From: Salinibacterium sp. ZJ450
GTDB lineage: Bacteria > Actinomycetota > Actinomycetes > Actinomycetales > Microbacteriaceae
Direction: 5' to 3'
Length of the DNA stretch: 64,000 nucleotides
Assembly (NCBI RefSeq): GCF_011751885.2
Contig: NZ_CP061771.1
Span: 806,001 to 870,000 of the forward strand
The translations under genes and the position numbers were made by a program. Of this stretch, positions 33,728 to 42,877 are shown in pieces (the stretch's first letter is position 1; the number at the start of each line of letters is the position of its first letter). A model generated the notes under the pieces. It did not search any database, was not told the DNA's origin, and was given only the letters and a program-made list of their open reading frames with translations.

Positions 33728-33733
33728 AGGCGC

Positions 33734-34891
33734 GTGCCAGCAGTCAATCTCGGTATGCCGAAGATCCCCGAAGTCCTCGCCCCGCGCCGCAAGACGCGGC
33801 AGATCAAGGTGGGCAAGGTGCTCGTCGGCGGCGACGCCCCGGTGAGCGTGCAGTCGATGACCACGACACCCACCCCGAACATCAACGCCACTCTGCAGCA
33901 GATCGCCGAGCTCACGGCATCCGGATGCGACATCGTGCGCGTCGCCGTGCCCAGCCGTGACGACGCCGAAGCGCTGCCGATCATCGCTAAGAAGAGCCAG
34001 ATCCCGGTGATCGCCGACATCCACTTCCAGCCGAACTACGTGTACGCGGCGATCGACGCCGGCTGCGCCGCCGTGCGGGTCAACCCGGGCAACATCCGCA
34101 AATTCGACGACCAGGTCGGCGAGATCGCGAAGCGCGCCAAAGAGGCAGGCGTCAGCATCCGGATCGGCGTGAACGCCGGATCGCTCGACCCTCGCCTGCT
34201 GCAGAAGTACGGCAAGGCCACCCCCGAGGCGCTCGTCGAGAGCGCCGTCTGGGAGGCGAGCCTGTTCGAGGAGCACGACTTCCACGACTTCAAGATCTCG
34301 GTCAAGCACAATGACCCGATCATCATGGTGAAGGCCTACCGGCTCCTCGCCGAACGCGGCGACTGGCCGCTGCACCTCGGCGTCACCGAGGCCGGCCCCG
34401 CCTTCCAGGGCACGATCAAGAGCGCCACCGCGTTCGGCATCCTGCTCTCCGAGGGCATCGGCGACACCATCCGCGTCTCACTGAGTGCCCCGCCGGTCGA
34501 AGAGGTGAAGGTGGGCCTGCAGATCCTGCAGTCGCTCAACCTGCGCGAGCGCAAGCTCGAGATCGTCTCCTGCCCGAGCTGCGGCCGCGCCCAGGTGGAC
34601 GTGTACACGCTCGCCGACGAGGTCACCGCGGGCCTCGAGGGCATGAGCGTCCCGCTGCGCGTTGCCGTGATGGGCTGCGTCGTGAACGGCCCGGGCGAGG
34701 CTCGCGAAGCCGACCTCGGGGTCGCCAGCGGCAACGGCAAGGGCCAGATCTTCGTCAAGGGCGAGGTCATTAAGACCGTGCCGGAGTCCGAGATCGTCGC
34801 CACCCTGATCGAAGAGGCCAACCGCCTCGCCGCCGAGATGCCGGCCAGCGACACCTCCACCGGCAGCCCCGTCGTCTCAGTCGGTTCCTAA
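33734..34891 (+). CDS. ispG: 4-hydroxy-3-methylbut-2-enyl-diphosphate synthase
   Basis: MEP-pathway iron-sulfur enzyme (385 residues) converting MEcPP to [18 protein letters not shown] near residue 38 opens the TIM barrel, [13 protein letters not shown]-like residues follow, and [13 protein letters not shown] is conserved. The 4Fe-4S ligands appear as SCPSCGR near residue 280 and [18 protein letters not shown] near residue 315. The GTG at 33734 is six bases after a TAAGCT box. The C-terminus ends in a short Ser/Thr-rich tail. In relatives it sits directly after rseP; here 15 kb of other genes intervene. Confidence 0.95.
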   Translation: MPAVNLGMPKIPEVLAPRRKTRQIKVGKVLVGGDAPVSVQSMTTTPTPNINATLQQIAELTASGCDIVRVAVPSRDDAEALPIIAKKSQIPVIADIHFQPNYVYAAIDAGCAAVRVNPGNIRKFDDQVGEIAKRAKEAGVSIRIGVNAGSLDPRLLQKYGKATPEALVESAVWEASLFEEHDFHDFKISVKHNDPIIMVKAYRLLAERGDWPLHLGVTEAGPAFQGTIKSATAFGILLSEGIGDTIRVSLSAPPVEEVKVGLQILQSLNLRERKLEIVSCPSCGRAQVDVYTLADEVTAGLEGMSVPLRVAVMGCVVNGPGEAREADLGVASGNGKGQIFVKGEVIKTVPESEIVATLIEEANRLAAEMPASDTSTGSPVVSVGS

Positions 34892-34915
34892 TCACCCGAG
34901 TTCCATTCATCAAAC

Positions 34916-34954
34916 AATCAGCCAACTCCCAGCGGACTGCGACGTAGGCTGATT
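34916..34954. promoter_or_regulatory. Inverted repeat over the oleA promoter
   Basis: AATCAGCC (34916-34923) and GGCTGATT (34947-34954) flank 23 bases. The right arm contains most of a TAGGCT -10 box (34945-34950), so a protein bound here could block or guide polymerase at oleA. Confidence 0.4.
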
Positions 34955-34993
34955 TCATCTCCCAGCCGAACGGCCGGGGCGAAAAGGATTCAG

Positions 34994-36016
34994 GTGAACG
35001 GCAACGCGAACTTACGACACCGCAACACCTCCCTCCTTGCGATAGCGGCAACGATGGCACCGGTCGTTGTGACGTCCGACGAAATCGACCGCAAACTCAG
35101 CGCGTCGCTCAAGCGACTTCACCTGCCCAAGCGGCTGCTGCAGCGCGTGGCCGGCGTGCATGAGCGCCGCCAGTGGGACTCCAGCATGAGCTTCGATGAG
35201 GCGGCTGCGCATGCTGCGCGCAAGGCGATCGCGGACGCCAAGATCGACCCGTCCGAGGTGGGACTGCTGATCAACACCTCCGTGACCCGCCAGCACCTGG
35301 AACCCTCGGTTGCGGTCGGCATTCACCACAGCCTCGGACTGCCGTCATCCGCGATGAACTTCGACATCACCAACGCCTGCCTCGGCTTCGTGAACGGGAT
35401 GAGCCTCGCCGCGCAGCTGATCGAAGGCGGACAGATCAAGTACGCGGTGATCGTCGACGGTGAAGACGCCGACGAGCTGCACGTCAACACGCTGGAACGA
35501 CTCTCCGGCGACGAGCTGACCAAGGACGAGTTCATCGAGGAATTCGCCAGCCTCACGCTCGGCTCCGGCGCCGCGGCGGCCGTGATGGGACCCGCCGACC
35601 TGCACCCCGAAGGCCACCGCATCCTCGGCGGCGTCACCCGCGCCGCCACCGAGCACCACAACCTCTGCGTCGGCGACGTGAAGGGCATGTTCACCGACGC
35701 CAAACGCCTGCTGGCGAACGGCATGGACCTGGTGCTGGCCGCCTGGGAAGAAGCCAAGACCGAGTGGGACTGGTCGAAGATGGACCGCTACATCACCCAC
35801 CAGGTGTCATCGGTGCACACCAACGGCATCATCAAGGCCGCAGGGCTCGACCCGAAACGGGTGCCGATCACCTACCCGACCTGGGGCAACGTCGGACCCG
35901 CGTCGCTGCCGATGACGCTCGCCGCCGAGGCGAAGCACCTGCGCCGCGGCGACCGTGTGCTCTGCATGGGCGTCGGCTCCGGCCTGAACACGGCAATGAC
36001 GGAGATCGTCTGGTGA
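34994..36016 (+). CDS. oleA: OleA, long-chain acyl-CoA condensing thiolase-fold enzyme
   Basis: Predicted OleA (340 residues), which joins two fatty acyl-CoAs head to head to a 2-alkyl-3-ketoacid, the first step of long-chain olefin synthesis. Glu103 (HLEPS), Cys129 (ITNACLGFVNG) and His269 (THQVSS) are spaced 26 and 140 residues apart. This agrees closely with the Glu117/Cys143/His285 set of the characterised Xanthomonas OleA. NVGPASLPMTL near residue 301 holds the Asn. The opening VNGNANLRHRNTSLLA is typical. The GTG at 34994 has AAAGGA upstream. It overlaps oleBC by GTGA, and oleD follows, which fixes the assignment over ordinary FabH. Confidence 0.92.
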   Translation: MNGNANLRHRNTSLLAIAATMAPVVVTSDEIDRKLSASLKRLHLPKRLLQRVAGVHERRQWDSSMSFDEAAAHAARKAIADAKIDPSEVGLLINTSVTRQHLEPSVAVGIHHSLGLPSSAMNFDITNACLGFVNGMSLAAQLIEGGQIKYAVIVDGEDADELHVNTLERLSGDELTKDEFIEEFASLTLGSGAAAAVMGPADLHPEGHRILGGVTRAATEHHNLCVGDVKGMFTDAKRLLANGMDLVLAAWEEAKTEWDWSKMDRYITHQVSSVHTNGIIKAAGLDPKRVPITYPTWGNVGPASLPMTLAAEAKHLRRGDRVLCMGVGSGLNTAMTEIVW

Positions 36017-38700
36017 CTGCCGGGCAGCTGTCCCCGCTCGGCCTTCCCGGGCTCGACCCCCGTTTCTCCCGTTTTGTCACGGTTCCGGATGGCGCGGAGC
36101 TCGAGCACCCCGCGGCCGCCGAGCACCGCTGGCACCTGCTCGACAACGCCGAGCCGCTCGCCGCACTCGGCGCCACCCCGGTCGGCACCATCCTCGCCGT
36201 GCACGGCAACCCCACCTGGTCCTACCTGTGGCGAAGCCTCGTCTCCGCCGCGACCGCGCAGGCGGAGGCGGGCGGCCCCGCCTGGCGGGTCATCGCCGTC
36301 GACCAGCTCGAGATGGGCTACTCGGAACGCACCGGCCGTACGCTTACCCTGTCGGACCGCATCGGCGATCTCGGCGCCCTCACCGACGCCCTCGGCCTCG
36401 ACGGCCCGGTCGTCACGATGGGACACGACTGGGGCGGGGTGATCTCGCTGGGCTGGGCCACGCGGCATCCGCAGCTCCTCGCCGGCGTAATGGCGCTGAA
36501 CACCGCGGTGCACCAGCCGACCGATGCCCCGATCCCGGCCCCACTGCGACTCGCGCTGAAGCGGTCCCTGCTCGCCGGCAGCACCGTGCAGACGCCCGCC
36601 TTCCTGAACGTCACCCTGTCGCTGGCGCAGCCCGCGCTCTCACCCGAGGTGCGGGCCGCATACGCCGCCCCGTACGCCACCGCCGAGCGCCGCCGCGGCA
36701 TCGGCGCCTTCGTCGCCGACATCCCCGTCGACGAGCGGCACCGGAGCTTCCCCGAGCTGGAACGTGTGGCCACCGGAGTCAGCCGGCTGCAGGTGCCCGC
36801 GCTGCTGCTCTGGGGCCCGAAAGACCCCGTGTTCAGCGACCGTTACCTCGCCGACCTGGTGAACCGGATGCCGCACGCCGACGTGCACCGCTTCGAGGGC
36901 GCCGGGCACCTGATCGCCGAAGACATCGACTTCGCGCCGGTGGTGCTGCAATGGCTGTCGGAGCGGGTGCTCACGAACACCCCCGAGACGGCGTCCGCGG
37001 CAGGTCATGACGCGACACCGGATGTCGGCGACGCACAGGCACCGGCTCCCGCACCGCTCTGGTCCTACCTCGACCGGCTTCGCGACAGCAACGACACCGC
37101 GCTCGTGGAGATGGCGCCGAGCACCGGCGGCGGCCCGCGCACGGTCAGCTGGCGGCTGCTGTCCCGCCGGGTGCGGGAGATCGCGGCCGGCCTGGTTGCC
37201 CACGGGGTGCGCCCCGGCGACCGGGTCTCGGTACTCGTTCCCGCCGGCGCCGACCTGACCGCGGTGCTGTACGCGTGCCTCCGCATCGGCGCAATCGTGG
37301 TCGTCGCCGACGCCGGACTCGGCGTGAACGGCCTCAGCCGCGCGGTGCGGGGGGCCTGGCCCGACCACGTGATCGGAATCCAGCGCGCCCTTCTCGCCGC
37401 GAAAGCGCTCGGCTGGCCCGGCCAGAAGTTCTCCGCCACGCGCCTGGCGGCTCCCGCGGCCCGCGCCCTCGGCGTGACGGCGAGCCTGTCGCAACTGGCC
37501 GCGGCCGGTCGTGCCGCGGGCGGCGAGCTCCCGCCGGAGCCGCAGCCGGATGACCTCGCCGCGATCCTCTTCACCTCCGGCTCCACCGGGCCAGCGAAGG
37601 GCGTCGCGTACACGCACCGCCAGCTGGGCGCGCTCAGCGAAACCCTGTCCGCCCAGTTCGGACTGACCGTCGGCAGCGGACTGGTCGCGGGCTTCGCCCC
37701 GTTCGCGCTGCTCGGGCCGGCCCTCGGCGCAACATCCGTCAGTCCCGATATGGACGTCACCTCGCCCGGCACGCTCACCGCCGGCGCGGTTGCCGACGCC
37801 ACCCGCGCGGCCGATGCGGACGTCATCTTCGCCTCGCCCGCCGCCCTGATGAACGTCGTCGCCACCGCGGACAGCCTCACCGATTGGCAACGCGTCACCC
37901 TCGCCGGCGTGCACACGCTGCTCTCGGCGGGCGCACCGCTGTCGCTGCCGCTACTCGAGCAGGTCTCCGCTCTGCTGCCGTCGGCGACCGTGCACACCCC
38001 ATACGGCATGACCGAGGGGCTGCTGCTCACCGACATCACGCTCGAGGGCATCCTCGAATCCGACAGTGAGAGCACCGACGCCGGCGGAGTCTGCGTCGGC
38101 GCCGCCGCCGGATCCGCCACCATCCGGATCAGCCCACTCGACGAGACCGGCGCCGCGTCCGGGCCGCTCACCGATGCGGCCAACGTGACCGGTGAGATCG
38201 TGGTGTCGGCACCGCACATCAAGGACCACTACGACCGGCTCTGGATCACCCAGCGGGACAGTGACCGCGACAGCACCCCCGACCGGCGCTGGCACAGGAC
38301 CGGGGATGTCGGTCACCTCGACGCCAGCGGACGACTCTGGGTGGAAGGCCGCCTGCCGCACGTGATCGTCACCGACACCGGCGTGATCACCCCGGTGGGC
38401 CCGGAACAGCGCGTCGAACGGCTGCCCGGTCTCGGGCGGGCCGCCGCCGTCGGGGTGGGCCCCTCCGGAACCCAGCAGGTAGTGATCGTCGCCGAGTCGC
38501 GCCCGCCCGCCCGTCGCCCGCACCTCGCCTCCGCGCGGCTCACCGCCGACGTGCGCCGCGCCGCCGGGGTCGCCGTCGCGGCGGTTCTGATCGTGCCGCT
38601 GCTGCCAACCGACATCCGGCACAACTCCAAGGTCAACCGCAGCGCCCTGGCGCGCTGGGCGACCGGCGTGCTGGCCGGCGGACGGATGCGGCGACCGTGA
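36013..38700 (+). CDS. oleBC: OleBC fusion: beta-lactone decarboxylase plus beta-lactone synthetase
   Basis: Two-domain protein of 895 residues. Residues 1 to about 320 are an alpha/beta hydrolase of haloalkane-dehalogenase type: HGNPTWSYLWR at 64, nucleophile Asp139 in GHDWGG, and His299 in GAGHLIAED. This is OleB, which turns the beta-lactone into a cis-olefin with loss of CO2. After a linker of about 30 residues comes an ANL-type domain (about 350-895) with TSGSTGPAKG at 521, YGMTEGLLLTD near 665 and WHRTGDVGHLDASGRLWVEGR near 760. This is OleC, which closes the beta-hydroxy acid to the beta-lactone with ATP. The fusion is known in actinobacteria such as Micrococcus. The GTG at 36013 overlaps oleA, and the end overlaps oleD by four bases. 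Confidence 0.93.
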   Translation: MTAGQLSPLGLPGLDPRFSRFVTVPDGAELEHPAAAEHRWHLLDNAEPLAALGATPVGTILAVHGNPTWSYLWRSLVSAATAQAEAGGPAWRVIAVDQLEMGYSERTGRTLTLSDRIGDLGALTDALGLDGPVVTMGHDWGGVISLGWATRHPQLLAGVMALNTAVHQPTDAPIPAPLRLALKRSLLAGSTVQTPAFLNVTLSLAQPALSPEVRAAYAAPYATAERRRGIGAFVADIPVDERHRSFPELERVATGVSRLQVPALLLWGPKDPVFSDRYLADLVNRMPHADVHRFEGAGHLIAEDIDFAPVVLQWLSERVLTNTPETASAAGHDATPDVGDAQAPAPAPLWSYLDRLRDSNDTALVEMAPSTGGGPRTVSWRLLSRRVREIAAGLVAHGVRPGDRVSVLVPAGADLTAVLYACLRIGAIVVVADAGLGVNGLSRAVRGAWPDHVIGIQRALLAAKALGWPGQKFSATRLAAPAARALGVTASLSQLAAAGRAAGGELPPEPQPDDLAAILFTSGSTGPAKGVAYTHRQLGALSETLSAQFGLTVGSGLVAGFAPFALLGPALGATSVSPDMDVTSPGTLTAGAVADATRAADADVIFASPAALMNVVATADSLTDWQRVTLAGVHTLLSAGAPLSLPLLEQVSALLPSATVHTPYGMTEGLLLTDITLEGILESDSESTDAGGVCVGAAAGSATIRISPLDETGAASGPLTDAANVTGEIVVSAPHIKDHYDRLWITQRDSDRDSTPDRRWHRTGDVGHLDASGRLWVEGRLPHVIVTDTGVITPVGPEQRVERLPGLGRAAAVGVGPSGTQQVVIVAESRPPARRPHLASARLTADVRRAAGVAVAAVLIVPLLPTDIRHNSKVNRSALARWATGVLAGGRMRRP

Positions 38701-39665
38701 GAGTGCTCGTCACCGGCGCCAGCGGGGCACTGGGCCGGGATGTCGCGGCCGGCCTGCTCGCGGCGGGCCACCAGGTGCGCACCCTGCAGCGGCGGCCATC
38801 GCGGGTCGCCGGCGCCGAAGACCTGCTCGGCAGCGTCACCGACGAGCTGGTCGTCGCCACCGCGACCGCCGGCATGGACGCCGTGGTGCACCTCGCCGCG
38901 AAGGTGTCGGTGACCGGCCCGCTGGCCGAGTTCGAGGCCGTGAACGTGGGCGGCACGATCGGCTTGCTCGCCGCCGCCCGCCGCGCCGGCGTGCACCGCT
39001 TCGTGCAGGTGTCATCGCCGTCGGTCGCGCACGGCGGTCACGCCATCATGGGCGACCCGGCGCTGCCCGCCGACCCGAAGCACGCCCGTGGCAACTACGC
39101 GCGCACCAAGGGGCAGGCCGAGTTGATCGCGTTGGCGACGGATGCCGCGGACTTCCGGGTCGTCGCGGTGCGACCGCACCTGATTTGGGGGCCGGGCGAC
39201 ACCCAGCTGATCGGCCGGATCGTGGATCGCGCCCGCCGTGGCCGGCTGCCGCTGCTCGACTCCGGCGCGGCCCTGATCGACACCACATACCGCGACAACG
39301 CGACATCCGCCATCATCGCCGCGTTCGAGCACGCCGACACCGCGCACGGTCGCGCCTGGGTGGTGACCAACGGGGAACCGCGCACCATTGCGGAGCTGTT
39401 CGACGGCATCTGCCGCGCCGCCGGCGTCCGGCCGCCGCGCTGGCGGGTGCCCGGCCGGCTGGCCAGGGTCGCCGGCGCCGCGGTTGAGGCGGTGTGGGCG
39501 GTGCGCCCCGGCGTGGATGAGCCGCCGATGACCCGCTTCCTCGCGGAGCAGCTGTCCACCGCGCACTGGTTCGACCAGCGCGCCACCCGGGAGGCCCTGC
39601 ACTGGGCGCCCACGGTCAGCCTCGACGAGGGTCTCGCCCGGCTCGCCGCCTCCTACCGCGGATAG
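38697..39665 (+). CDS. oleD: OleD, 2-alkyl-3-ketoalkanoate reductase
   Basis: Extended SDR of 322 residues, NADPH-dependent, that reduces the OleA product to the 2-alkyl-3-hydroxy acid. VTGASGALGRDVA near residue 5 binds the cofactor, VHLAAKVSVTGP near residue 64 follows, SSPSVAHGG holds the Ser, and NYARTKGQAE near residue 131 has the YxxxK pair. TTYRDNATSAIIAAFEHA is typical of 3-beta-HSD-like OleD proteins. The GTG start overlaps oleBC as GTGA. It completes the set A-BC-D, giving all enzymatic steps from acyl-CoA to olefin. Confidence 0.92.
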   Translation: MRVLVTGASGALGRDVAAGLLAAGHQVRTLQRRPSRVAGAEDLLGSVTDELVVATATAGMDAVVHLAAKVSVTGPLAEFEAVNVGGTIGLLAAARRAGVHRFVQVSSPSVAHGGHAIMGDPALPADPKHARGNYARTKGQAELIALATDAADFRVVAVRPHLIWGPGDTQLIGRIVDRARRGRLPLLDSGAALIDTTYRDNATSAIIAAFEHADTAHGRAWVVTNGEPRTIAELFDGICRAAGVRPPRWRVPGRLARVAGAAVEAVWAVRPGVDEPPMTRFLAEQLSTAHWFDQRATREALHWAPTVSLDEGLARLAASYRG

Positions 39666-39701
39666 GCAGAAATTCACCGCACCGTGGCAGTCGAATATCC
39701 C

Positions 39702-39707
39702 TAGCAT
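39702..39707 (+). promoter_or_regulatory. -10 box of MFS transporter gene, leaderless
   Basis: TAGCAT is followed by six bases and the GTG at 39714. Confidence 0.55.
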
Positions 39708-39713
39708 TGACGG

Positions 39714-40952
39714 GTGATCGATCTCATCCAGGTGCAGCGCCGCACTGTGCTGGTGCTCTCCGCCGGGCAGGTTCTCGGCGGCCTCGGCATTGGCGCCACC
39801 CTGTCGCTCGGCGCGCTGCTGGCGGCGTCGGTGTCCGGTGACGACGCGTTCTCGGGCCTCGCCGCGACGATGTCGACCCTCGGCGCCGCGATTGCCTCCA
39901 TCCCACTGGCACGATTCGCCGCAAGCTTCGGCCGCCGCCGCGCTCTCTCGCTTGGCTCGATCATCGCGGCAGCCGGTGCGATCGTCGTCATCTACTCAGT
40001 CGTGATCGACGTCTTCCTGCTGCTGCTCGCCGGCCTTGCCATGATCGGAACCGCCGCCGCGGTCGGCCTGCAGTCGCGGTTCGCCGCCACCGATCTTGCC
40101 GCCCCGCAGCGCCGCGGGCGCGACCTGTCCCTCGTGGTGTGGGCCACCACGGTCGGCGTGGTCGTCGGCCCGAACCTGCTCGCCCCGGGAGAGGTGCTCG
40201 GCGCGGCACTCGGCATGCCGCAATACACCGGCGCTTTCCTGTTCGCGATCACCGCGCAGCTGGCGCTGGTGGTGCTGTACCTGCTGCTGTTGCGGCCCGA
40301 CCCGCTGCTGACCGCGGTGGAACAGGGCACCAGACAGCCCGTCGAGTCCGGCCGGGCACCCGTCGCGAAGCGCGGCATCCGCGGCATCCTGATCGCGCAT
40401 CCCACCGCCACCATCGCGATGCTCGCCATCGCCCTCAGTCACATGACCATGGTGTCGATCATGGCGATGACCCCCCTGCACATCGTGCAGCACGGCGGCA
40501 CCATCGCGCTGGTCGGATTCACCATCAGCCTGCACACCGCGGGCATGTTCGCCCTGTCGCCGGTGTTCGGCTGGCTGAGCGACCGGCTGGGTCGCCCGGT
40601 CGTGATCCTGATCGGCCAGGGGCTGCTGGTCGCGGCCCTGCTCACCAACTGGATCGGCCAGGAGAATCACGTGTTCGTCGCCGTCGCGCTGGCGCTGCTC
40701 GGCCTCGGCTGGTCGGCGTCCACCGTCGCCGGCTCGGCGATGCTCACCGAATCGGTCGACCTGCTGGAACGCCCGAAGGTGCAGGGCTTCTCCGACACCG
40801 CGATGAACCTGTTCGGCGCGGCCGGGGGAGCGCTCGCCGGCCTGGTGATGGCCGGCATCGGCTACGGCGCCCTGAACGCGGTGGCCCTCGCGCTGGTGTC
40901 CGTCGTGGTCGCCGCGCTACTGATCCGCGGGCGGGTCGCCGTCGCCGTGTGA
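39714..40952 (+). CDS. MFS transporter
   Basis: Membrane transporter of 412 residues with about 12 hydrophobic helices. The loop RFAASFGRRRALSLGSIIAA near residue 63 and the matching central loop FGWLSDRLGRPVVIL near residue 285 are the two MFS A-motifs. A positively charged central loop lies near residues 205-225. The GTG at 39714 has a TAGCAT box six bases upstream and so is a separate unit from the ole genes. The substrate is unknown; export of a small molecule is the usual role. Confidence 0.85.
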   Translation: MIDLIQVQRRTVLVLSAGQVLGGLGIGATLSLGALLAASVSGDDAFSGLAATMSTLGAAIASIPLARFAASFGRRRALSLGSIIAAAGAIVVIYSVVIDVFLLLLAGLAMIGTAAAVGLQSRFAATDLAAPQRRGRDLSLVVWATTVGVVVGPNLLAPGEVLGAALGMPQYTGAFLFAITAQLALVVLYLLLLRPDPLLTAVEQGTRQPVESGRAPVAKRGIRGILIAHPTATIAMLAIALSHMTMVSIMAMTPLHIVQHGGTIALVGFTISLHTAGMFALSPVFGWLSDRLGRPVVILIGQGLLVAALLTNWIGQENHVFVAVALALLGLGWSASTVAGSAMLTESVDLLERPKVQGFSDTAMNLFGAAGGALAGLVMAGIGYGALNAVALALVSVVVAALLIRGRVAVAV

Positions 40953-41005
40953 TCGAGCAGCGTGTGACCGGGCACCGTGTGACCGGGCCACCAGCGAGCC
41001 TCGCC

Positions 41006-41011
41006 TAAACT
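41006..41011 (+). promoter_or_regulatory. -10 box of proS, leaderless
   Basis: TAAACT is followed by seven bases and the proS GTG at 41019. Confidence 0.55.
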
Positions 41012-41018
41012 GTCCGTC

Positions 41019-42779
41019 GTGGTCACACGTCTCTCTCAGCTTTTTGTCCGAACCCTCCGCGAAGATCCCGTCGACGCCGAGGTAACCAGCCACAAACTCC
41101 TGGTGCGCGCCGGCTACATCCGCCGCCAGGCGCCGGGCGTGTTCGCCTGGCTGCCGCTCGGACTCAAGGTGAAGCGCCGCATCGAGAACATCATCCGCGA
41201 GGAGATGGCAGCCGTCGGCGCGCAAGAGGTGCACTTCCCGGCGCTGCTGCCGCGGGAGCCGTACGAGGCCACCAACCGCTGGACGGAGTACGGCGACGGC
41301 ATCTTCCGCTTGCAGGACCGTCGCGGCGCCGAGTACCTGCTCGCGCCCACCCACGAAGAGGTCTTCACCCTCACCGTGAAGGACCTGTACTCCTCGTACA
41401 AAGACTTGCCGCTGTCGATCTATCAAATCCAGGACAAGTACCGCGACGAGGCCCGGCCGCGCGCCGGCCTGCTGCGCGGCCGCGAGTTCACCATGAAGGA
41501 CGCCTACTCGTTCGACTACACCGATGCCGGTCTGGATGTCTCATACCAGGCCCAGCGCGACGCGTACGAGCGCATCTTCCAGCGCCTCGGCCTGGAGTAC
41601 GTGATCGTCAAGGCGGATGCCGGTGCCATGGGCGGATCCCGCAGTGAAGAGTTCCTGCACCCGACCCCGGTAGGCGAAGACACGTTCGTGCGCACCGCCG
41701 GCGGCTACGCGGCCAACGTGGAGGCGTACGAGACCCCCGCGCCCGACGCGGTGCCGATCGACGGGCTGCCCGAGCCGGTGATCTTCGATTCACCGAACAC
41801 CCCCACCATCCAGACCCTGGTCGACCTCGCCAACGCCGAGCAGCCGCGCGATGACCGGCCCTGGACCGCCGCCGACACGCTGAAGAACGTGGTGCTGGCG
41901 CTGCGCCACCTCGACGGCACCCGCGAACTCGTCGTCATCGGCATGCCGGGCGACCGCGACGTCGACCTGAAGCGCGCCGAGGTGCTGTTTGCCCCGGCCG
42001 AGGTCGAGCCCGCGAATGAGGGCGACTTCGACAGTAACTCGCTGCTGACCAAGGGCTACATCGGACCCTGGTCGCCGCAGGGTGCGGTGCTCGGCGAGGA
42101 GTCGGCCACCGGCATCCGGTTCCTGCTCGATCCCCGCGTGGTTGACGGCACCGCCTGGGTGACCGGCGCCAATCTGGATGAGAAGCACGTGCACGGCCTG
42201 GTGGCCGGCCGCGACTTCTTCAGCGACGGCATCGCCGACGTGGCGCACGTGCGCGAGGGCGACCCGGCACCGGATGGCTCCGGCCCGATCGAGACCGCGC
42301 GCGGCATGGAGATCGGCCACGTGTTCCAGCTCGGCCGCAAGTACGCCGAGGTGCTCGGCCTCAAGGTGCTCGACGAGAACGGCAAGCTGGTCACCGTGAC
42401 GATGGGCTCGTACGGCATCGGCGTCACCCGGGTGATGGCGGTCATCGCCGAGTCGAACAACGACGAGAAGGGCCTGATCTGGCCGGCGAACGTCGCCCCG
42501 TTCGACGTGCAGGTGGTGGCCACCGGCCGCGACGCCGTGGTGTTCGAGGTGGCGGAGCAGCTCTCGGCGAAGCTGGAGGCGGCCGGCAAGGACGTGCTCT
42601 ACGACGACCGGCCCAAGGTATCGCCCGGAGTCAAGTTCGGCGACGCCGAGCTGATCGGCGTCCCGGTCATCGTGATCGTCGGCCGCACCGCCGGAGAGGG
42701 CATCGTCGAGCTCTGGGATCGCCGCAGCGGCGACCGCGAATCGATCGCCGTCGACGAGCTGGTGCAGCGGCTCTCATAG
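41019..42779 (+). CDS. proS: Prolyl-tRNA synthetase (bacterial type)
   Basis: Class II aminoacyl-tRNA synthetase of 586 residues that charges tRNA-Pro. The N-terminal [26 protein letters not shown] is highly conserved, motif 2 is [25 protein letters not shown] near residue 139, and motif 3 is [16 protein letters not shown] near residue 464. An INS (YbaK-like) editing domain occupies about residues 225-385, which removes alanine from tRNA-Pro. The C-terminal anticodon-binding domain follows. The GTG at 41019 follows a TAAACT box by seven bases. Confidence 0.96.
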   Translation: MVTRLSQLFVRTLREDPVDAEVTSHKLLVRAGYIRRQAPGVFAWLPLGLKVKRRIENIIREEMAAVGAQEVHFPALLPREPYEATNRWTEYGDGIFRLQDRRGAEYLLAPTHEEVFTLTVKDLYSSYKDLPLSIYQIQDKYRDEARPRAGLLRGREFTMKDAYSFDYTDAGLDVSYQAQRDAYERIFQRLGLEYVIVKADAGAMGGSRSEEFLHPTPVGEDTFVRTAGGYAANVEAYETPAPDAVPIDGLPEPVIFDSPNTPTIQTLVDLANAEQPRDDRPWTAADTLKNVVLALRHLDGTRELVVIGMPGDRDVDLKRAEVLFAPAEVEPANEGDFDSNSLLTKGYIGPWSPQGAVLGEESATGIRFLLDPRVVDGTAWVTGANLDEKHVHGLVAGRDFFSDGIADVAHVREGDPAPDGSGPIETARGMEIGHVFQLGRKYAEVLGLKVLDENGKLVTVTMGSYGIGVTRVMAVIAESNNDEKGLIWPANVAPFDVQVVATGRDAVVFEVAEQLSAKLEAAGKDVLYDDRPKVSPGVKFGDAELIGVPVIVIVGRTAGEGIVELWDRRSGDRESIAVDELVQRLS

Positions 42780-42809
42780 GGTTCGGAGGAAACGCCTCTC
42801 AGACTCAGG

Positions 42810-42847
42810 TACCGTAGAGGGACGATTTCCGGCGCATGCAGCGCCGG
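42810..42847 (+). promoter_or_regulatory. nusA promoter and leader hairpin
   Basis: A TACCGT -10-like box (42810-42815) is followed by a perfect 7-base stem with a 5-base loop (CCGGCGC at 42829-42835, GCGCCGG at 42841-42847). nusA starts 30 bases later at a GTG with GTGGAGG upstream. A structured leader of about 56 bases is therefore likely. Confidence 0.4.
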
Positions 42848-42877
42848 CGTCTTAGATCTGAATAGTGGAGGCCCTCA

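Noticed and set aside
33597-33733. Possible small gene between the HNH gene and ispG
   Set aside because: Short open frames exist, but none has both a start with a ribosome-binding site and a plausible composition.
35764-36012. Upstream extension of the OleBC frame
   Set aside because: It lies inside oleA in another frame. The GTG at 36013, overlapping the oleA stop, begins at the conserved OleB N-terminus.
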